DNA of 34,148 bases. Origin: an uncultured Prochlorococcus sp. Its GTDB lineage: Bacteria > Cyanobacteriota > Cyanobacteriia > PCC-6307 > Cyanobiaceae. This document shows positions 30,946-34,148 of the stretch, in pieces. The stretch covers positions 1-34,148 of the forward strand of contig CACAXS010000010.1 in NCBI GenBank assembly GCA_902536545.1. Reading direction: 5' to 3'. Each line of letters begins with the position of its first letter. The stretch's first letter is position 1. The notes under the pieces were generated by a model. The model did no database searches. It saw nothing but the letters and a program-made list of their open reading frames with translations, and was not told where the DNA came from. The position numbers were made by a program, and so were the translations under genes.

Positions 30946-31843
30946 GTTAGTTCGGGCTACTGCAGCAAATGGAGGAATAAGATTAGTTGCGGTCTTAACA
31001 ACTGAATCTTCTTTAGAAGCAAAAAAAAGACACGATCTTTCTTATTTAACCACCTGTATCCTAGGAAGAGCATTTAGTGCTTCACTCCTTTTAGCAAGCT
31101 CTATGAAGATAATGCATGGGAGAGTTACTTTAAGAGTTAGATCTGACGGCCCTTTAAAAGGATTACTAGTTGATGCAGGTAGAGACGGAAAAGTTAGGGG
31201 TTATGTAGGGAATCCTAATTTAGAATTAGACCTAGTCAAAGTACGCAATAATAAATATTCTTTTGATTTTACAAAAGCATTAGGTACAGGGTATTTAAAT
31301 GTAATTAGAGATAGTGGATTTGGAGAACCCTTTACAAGCACTGTTGAATTAGTAAATGGAAATATTGCTGAAGACTTAGCTTCATATTTATATCATTCAG
31401 AGCAAACTCCCTCTGCTGTATTTATTGGAGAAAAAATTCAAAATAAAAGTGTTATTTGTAGTGGTGGCTTACTAGCTCAAGTTCTACCTAAAAAAGATAC
31501 TGACCCTTTACTTGTCTCACTACTTGAAGAGAGATGTAAGGAAATTAATTCTTTCAGCGAAGACCTATTTAAGTCAAAAGATAATCTTCTTTCGTTAATT
31601 AGAAATATATTTCCCGATATTGATGATAAATCAATCTCTGAAAAAGCTCGTTCCCAAGAAGTTAGTTTTAAATGCAAGTGTTCCAAACAAAGAAGTTTAA
31701 ATGCGATGAAAATGCTTGATAAAAGCGAGTTGGAGGACATCCTCAAGAAAGATGGCAAAGCAGAGTTAGTTTGTGAATTTTGTAAGAATAAATATCTTAT
31801 AAATTTTGAGGAAATTAAATCGATGATAAAAAATCAATTATAA
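30935..31843 (+). CDS. hslO: 33 kDa redox-regulated chaperonin (Hsp33)
   Basis: A 302-residue heat-shock-type holdase activated by oxidation. The N-terminal substrate domain has [18 protein letters not shown] (16-33), [16 protein letters not shown] (43-58) and [14 protein letters not shown] (126-139); the C-terminal zinc redox switch is CKC (C247, C249) and CEFC (C280, C283), both intact. Normal length. It overlaps the ATPase gene by 11 bases, so coupled. The minus-strand frame 31477-31758 is its shadow. Confidence 0.95.
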   Translation: MQDRLVRATAANGGIRLVAVLTTESSLEAKKRHDLSYLTTCILGRAFSASLLLASSMKIMHGRVTLRVRSDGPLKGLLVDAGRDGKVRGYVGNPNLELDLVKVRNNKYSFDFTKALGTGYLNVIRDSGFGEPFTSTVELVNGNIAEDLASYLYHSEQTPSAVFIGEKIQNKSVICSGGLLAQVLPKKDTDPLLVSLLEERCKEINSFSEDLFKSKDNLLSLIRNIFPDIDDKSISEKARSQEVSFKCKCSKQRSLNAMKMLDKSELEDILKKDGKAELVCEFCKNKYLINFEEIKSMIKNQL

Positions 31844-32512
31844 AAATATTACGCCTAGCCATAAAATAACCATGGCTGGAATACTCTGAATTTTTTGTAT
31901 TGATAAAGAGTTGTTTGATACTTCCTGAATGAAAGAATTATTTTCAAGCAATCCACCAAATATTAATCCTATCGAGAGAAAGGTAACACTCCAACCCAGA
32001 GAACCTATAAATCTTCTCCCCGATTTAATTTGAGTATAGGTAAGTATTAATGTTGAGATAGAGAGTAAAAGTCTATTATTAGAGTCTGGACTAATAAATA
32101 ACAAAATTAAAAATAATAGTCCAATAGATATTTTTATTGAAAGATTATCAAATGAGGGGGTGGTTATTTTTGGAAGACTATACTGACTTGAGTTCTTAGA
32201 GTTATTATTTAAATTTTTTATCTTAGAAAGCAGTGGAAAATTATTATTAGTTAATTGATTAATTTGTTTTTCTTTTTTTGAGGCACTCACAGCTTCATAG
32301 CTTACATTTCCTGATTGCCTAGCTTTCAAACTCCCCATGAGTAATTGATCAAAGGAAGACTCTATTTTCGCTTTTAAAATTAAATTTTCACCAGCCTCTT
32401 TAACTTTAATATCTCTAGCCTTCTGAATATCCTCAAAAGCGGCGCCTTCTTCTACACCTAAAATTTCATAAGGTGATTTTTCTTTATTGTTTTTACTACT
32501 GTTTGAATCCAA
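31838..32512 (-). CDS. CPP1-like / DnaJ-like membrane protein
   Basis: A 224-residue protein of the CPP1-like family (DUF3353), found in cyanobacteria and plastids. The N-terminal J-like part has [20 protein letters not shown] (13-32) and [20 protein letters not shown] (48-67) but no HPD motif, then a linker (75-120) rich in Asn/Ser and three to four hydrophobic spans (about 128-222). The plant relative CPP1 stabilises protochlorophyllide oxidoreductase and takes part in import. Its 3' end overlaps hslO by six bases (convergent). Confidence 0.85.
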   Translation of the reverse strand: MDSNSSKNNKEKSPYEILGVEEGAAFEDIQKARDIKVKEAGENLILKAKIESSFDQLLMGSLKARQSGNVSYEAVSASKKEKQINQLTNNNFPLLSKIKNLNNNSKNSSQYSLPKITTPSFDNLSIKISIGLLFLILLFISPDSNNRLLLSISTLILTYTQIKSGRRFIGSLGWSVTFLSIGLIFGGLLENNSFIQEVSNNSLSIQKIQSIPAMVILWLGVIFL

Positions 32513-32563
32513 AATTTTTTACCAATACTAACAGATTAACTAATTTTATAATCCATTAAGACT

Positions 32564-34148
32564 TTATAAAACAATTGGTTCGACTCCACTAACAACAGGA
32601 GCAACTTTGTTTAAATTTAATTGATTATTGTCTTCAACAAATTGATTTAGATTCCACTCATTTTTGAAAAGAATAACTGGCCTATTCCAACAATCTTTAA
32701 CTATTTTACAATTGAATATTCTTCCTAGTTTTTCAATGGCTGGCCATCCATCAGAAATCCATCGAGCCAATTTATATGGCATTGCTTCAAGATTTGCATC
32801 TACACCATATTCACTTTTTAATCTGTGAGTTACTACCTCCAACTGCAATTGGCCAACAGCTGCAAGTATAGGGTCTCTTTTGCTCTCATCAAAGTCATAA
32901 AGAATCTGAACAGCACCCTCTTCTCGAAGTTCATTAACACCCTTTCTAAAGTTTTTAAATGCTGAGGGATTTGGATTTCTTAGCCAGCTGAATATTTCAG
33001 GACTAAAGGATGGTATGCCCTCATATTCCAAATGAGCACCAGTATAAAGAGTATCTCCAATAGAAAACATACCTGGATTATTTAAACCAATAACATCTCC
33101 AGGATAGGCATCATCAACTACTTCTCTATCTTGCCCAAATATTTTTTGTGGTCTTGATAATCTGATTGTTTTCCCAGTTCTGGAATGTTTAACTGACATA
33201 TCCTTTTCAAATTTGCCACTGCAAACTCTTATAAAAGCAACCCTATCTCTGTGCTTTGGATCCATATTTGCCTGAAGCTTAAAAACAAACCCACTAAATT
33301 CATTGTTTGCAGGTTCAATATCCCCTTTATTACTATTTCTTGAAGTTGGTTTTTGTGCCATTTTTAAAAAACTATCTAAAAATGGTCTTACCCCAAAATT
33401 AGTCATGGCAGATCCAAAGAAAACTGGGGTTAAAGAGCCATTAAAAACTTTTTCTTTTTCAAATTTTGATCCTGCCTCATCAAGAACATCCAATTCTTCA
33501 AGTGCGTTTTCAAGTAAATCTCTCTCTACATATTTTGATAGCTCTTTATCTTCAAGACTTAATCTTTTCTCATTCGATTGTTTCCCTCTCACGGCTTTAT
33601 CAAATAAAATCACCTCTCTCGAAAATCTATCAATAACCCCTCTAAATTCCTCGCCACTCCCAATTGGCCAGTTAATAGGTAATGTATTTAATCCAAGTTC
33701 TGATTCAATTTCATCAAGCAAAGAAAATGGCTCTCTTCCTGGTCTATCCATTTTATTTATGAAAGTAAATATTGGTATTTTTCGCATCTTGCAAACTTCA
33801 AACAATTTTCTAGTTTGAGGTTCCAGTCCTTTAGCCGCATCTTCCAACATGACTGCATTATCAGCAGCAGCTAATGTTCTGTAAGTATCTTCAGAGAAAT
33901 CTTGGTGTCCTGGTGTATCTAATAGATTGATTACTGATCTTCCATATTCAAATTGCAATACAGTTGATGTAATAGAAATACCTCTTTGTTTCTCAAGCTC
34001 CATCCAGTCTGAGGTAGCTTTTCTCTGATTACCCCTAGCTTTTACTGCTCCTGCCTGTTGAATGGCACCTCCATACAAAAGAAGCTTCTCAGTAAGAGTC
34101 GTTTTCCCAGCATCTGGATGTGAAATAATAGCAAAATTTCTTCTTTTA
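32564..34148 (-). CDS. prfC: Peptide chain release factor 3 (RF3), 5' end outside the window
   Basis: A translational GTPase that recycles RF1/RF2 after termination. The frame stays open to the window edge: [20 protein letters not shown] gives the P-loop (SHPDAGKTT), then KQRGISIT (switch I), [20 protein letters not shown] (switch II) and [10 protein letters not shown] (N-K-x-D). Domain II carries [19 protein letters not shown], and the C-terminal domain has GAVQILYDF and [20 protein letters not shown]. By comparison with E. coli RF3 only about 13 residues are missing at the 5' end. The TTG at 34078 is an internal codon, not the start. Minus-strand neighbour of the CPP1-like gene. Confidence 0.95.
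   Translation of the reverse strand, partial: KRRNFAIISHPDAGKTTLTEKLLLYGGAIQQAGAVKARGNQRKATSDWMELEKQRGISITSTVLQFEYGRSVINLLDTPGHQDFSEDTYRTLAAADNAVMLEDAAKGLEPQTRKLFEVCKMRKIPIFTFINKMDRPGREPFSLLDEIESELGLNTLPINWPIGSGEEFRGVIDRFSREVILFDKAVRGKQSNEKRLSLEDKELSKYVERDLLENALEELDVLDEAGSKFEKEKVFNGSLTPVFFGSAMTNFGVRPFLDSFLKMAQKPTSRNSNKGDIEPANNEFSGFVFKLQANMDPKHRDRVAFIRVCSGKFEKDMSVKHSRTGKTIRLSRPQKIFGQDREVVDDAYPGDVIGLNNPGMFSIGDTLYTGAHLEYEGIPSFSPEIFSWLRNPNPSAFKNFRKGVNELREEGAVQILYDFDESKRDPILAAVGQLQLEVVTHRLKSEYGVDANLEAMPYKLARWISDGWPAIEKLGRIFNCKIVKDCWNRPVILFKNEWNLNQFVEDNNQLNLNKVAPVVSGVEPIVL

Noticed and set aside
33303-33818. Plus-strand frame of 171 codons
   Set aside because: Antisense to prfC; Ser/Phe/Leu-rich composition of a shadow.
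34076-34078. TTG as start codon of prfC
   Set aside because: The P-loop SHPDAGKTT lies upstream of it in frame, so the gene begins beyond the window edge.
1-34148. CRISPR array or tandem repeats
   Set aside because: No regularly spaced repeats noticed; only AT-rich low-complexity runs and short dyads.

Overview
The window is about 31% GC, with very short intergenic gaps, very small genes, chlorophyll-binding high-light-inducible (Hli) proteins, a D1-processing-type protease, a DUF92/VTE6-like kinase and a CPP1-like protein. This fits the chromosome of a high-light-adapted Prochlorococcus. The assignment rests on gene content and composition as read here, not on a database search. I saw no tRNA, rRNA, integrase, transposase or CRISPR array.

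Left part (1 to about 13.6 kb): an accessory, island-like region of tiny genes on both strands, many below 60 codons. It holds an SDR oxidoreductase, a Trp-rich TIGR02450-type protein, two Hli proteins of different architecture, a DsrE-family protein, a stand-alone NAD-dependent DNA ligase adenylation domain, and many 30-85 residue proteins that are often single-span membrane proteins. Several families occur twice: a DUF1651-like pair with duplicated promoters (5884-6174 and 8255-8554), a GRKE-motif pair (216-467 and 12442-12651), and a Cys-rich QGDH/KGC pair of which one copy is frameshifted (5633-5822) and one intact (12774-13001). Broken or stop-interrupted reading frames cluster at 5.6-7.1 kb and 12.3-13.6 kb. 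A segment of about 48% GC (13380-13560) marks the right edge. Short overlapping genes form small operons (726-1401; 8554 to 7976 on the minus strand; 9553 to 9235 on the minus strand; 11609-12150).

Right part (about 13.6-34.1 kb): conserved core genes. They are purK, aroB, a MidA-like methyltransferase, a TPM-domain protein, a metallophosphatase, nadA, ctpA, ispG, a uracil-DNA glycosylase-like gene, aspC, a phosphite/phosphonate-type ABC transporter (phnD-phnC-phnE with a double-domain permease), an SGNH hydrolase, a DUF92 protein, rsmE, a DUF3531 protein, an energy-coupling-type ATPase, hslO, a CPP1-like protein and prfC, which runs off the right end of the window.

Points most worth a second look: the divergent metallophosphatase and nadA genes lack a normal start codon in the position that family conservation requires, and both frames carry a CTG there; the uracil-DNA glycosylase lacks the Fe-S ligand cysteines of family 4; the DUF1651-like pair carries copied promoters, one copy heading a three-gene translationally coupled micro-operon; and TTGTGA/TCACAA inverted repeats sit in front of two small-gene units.
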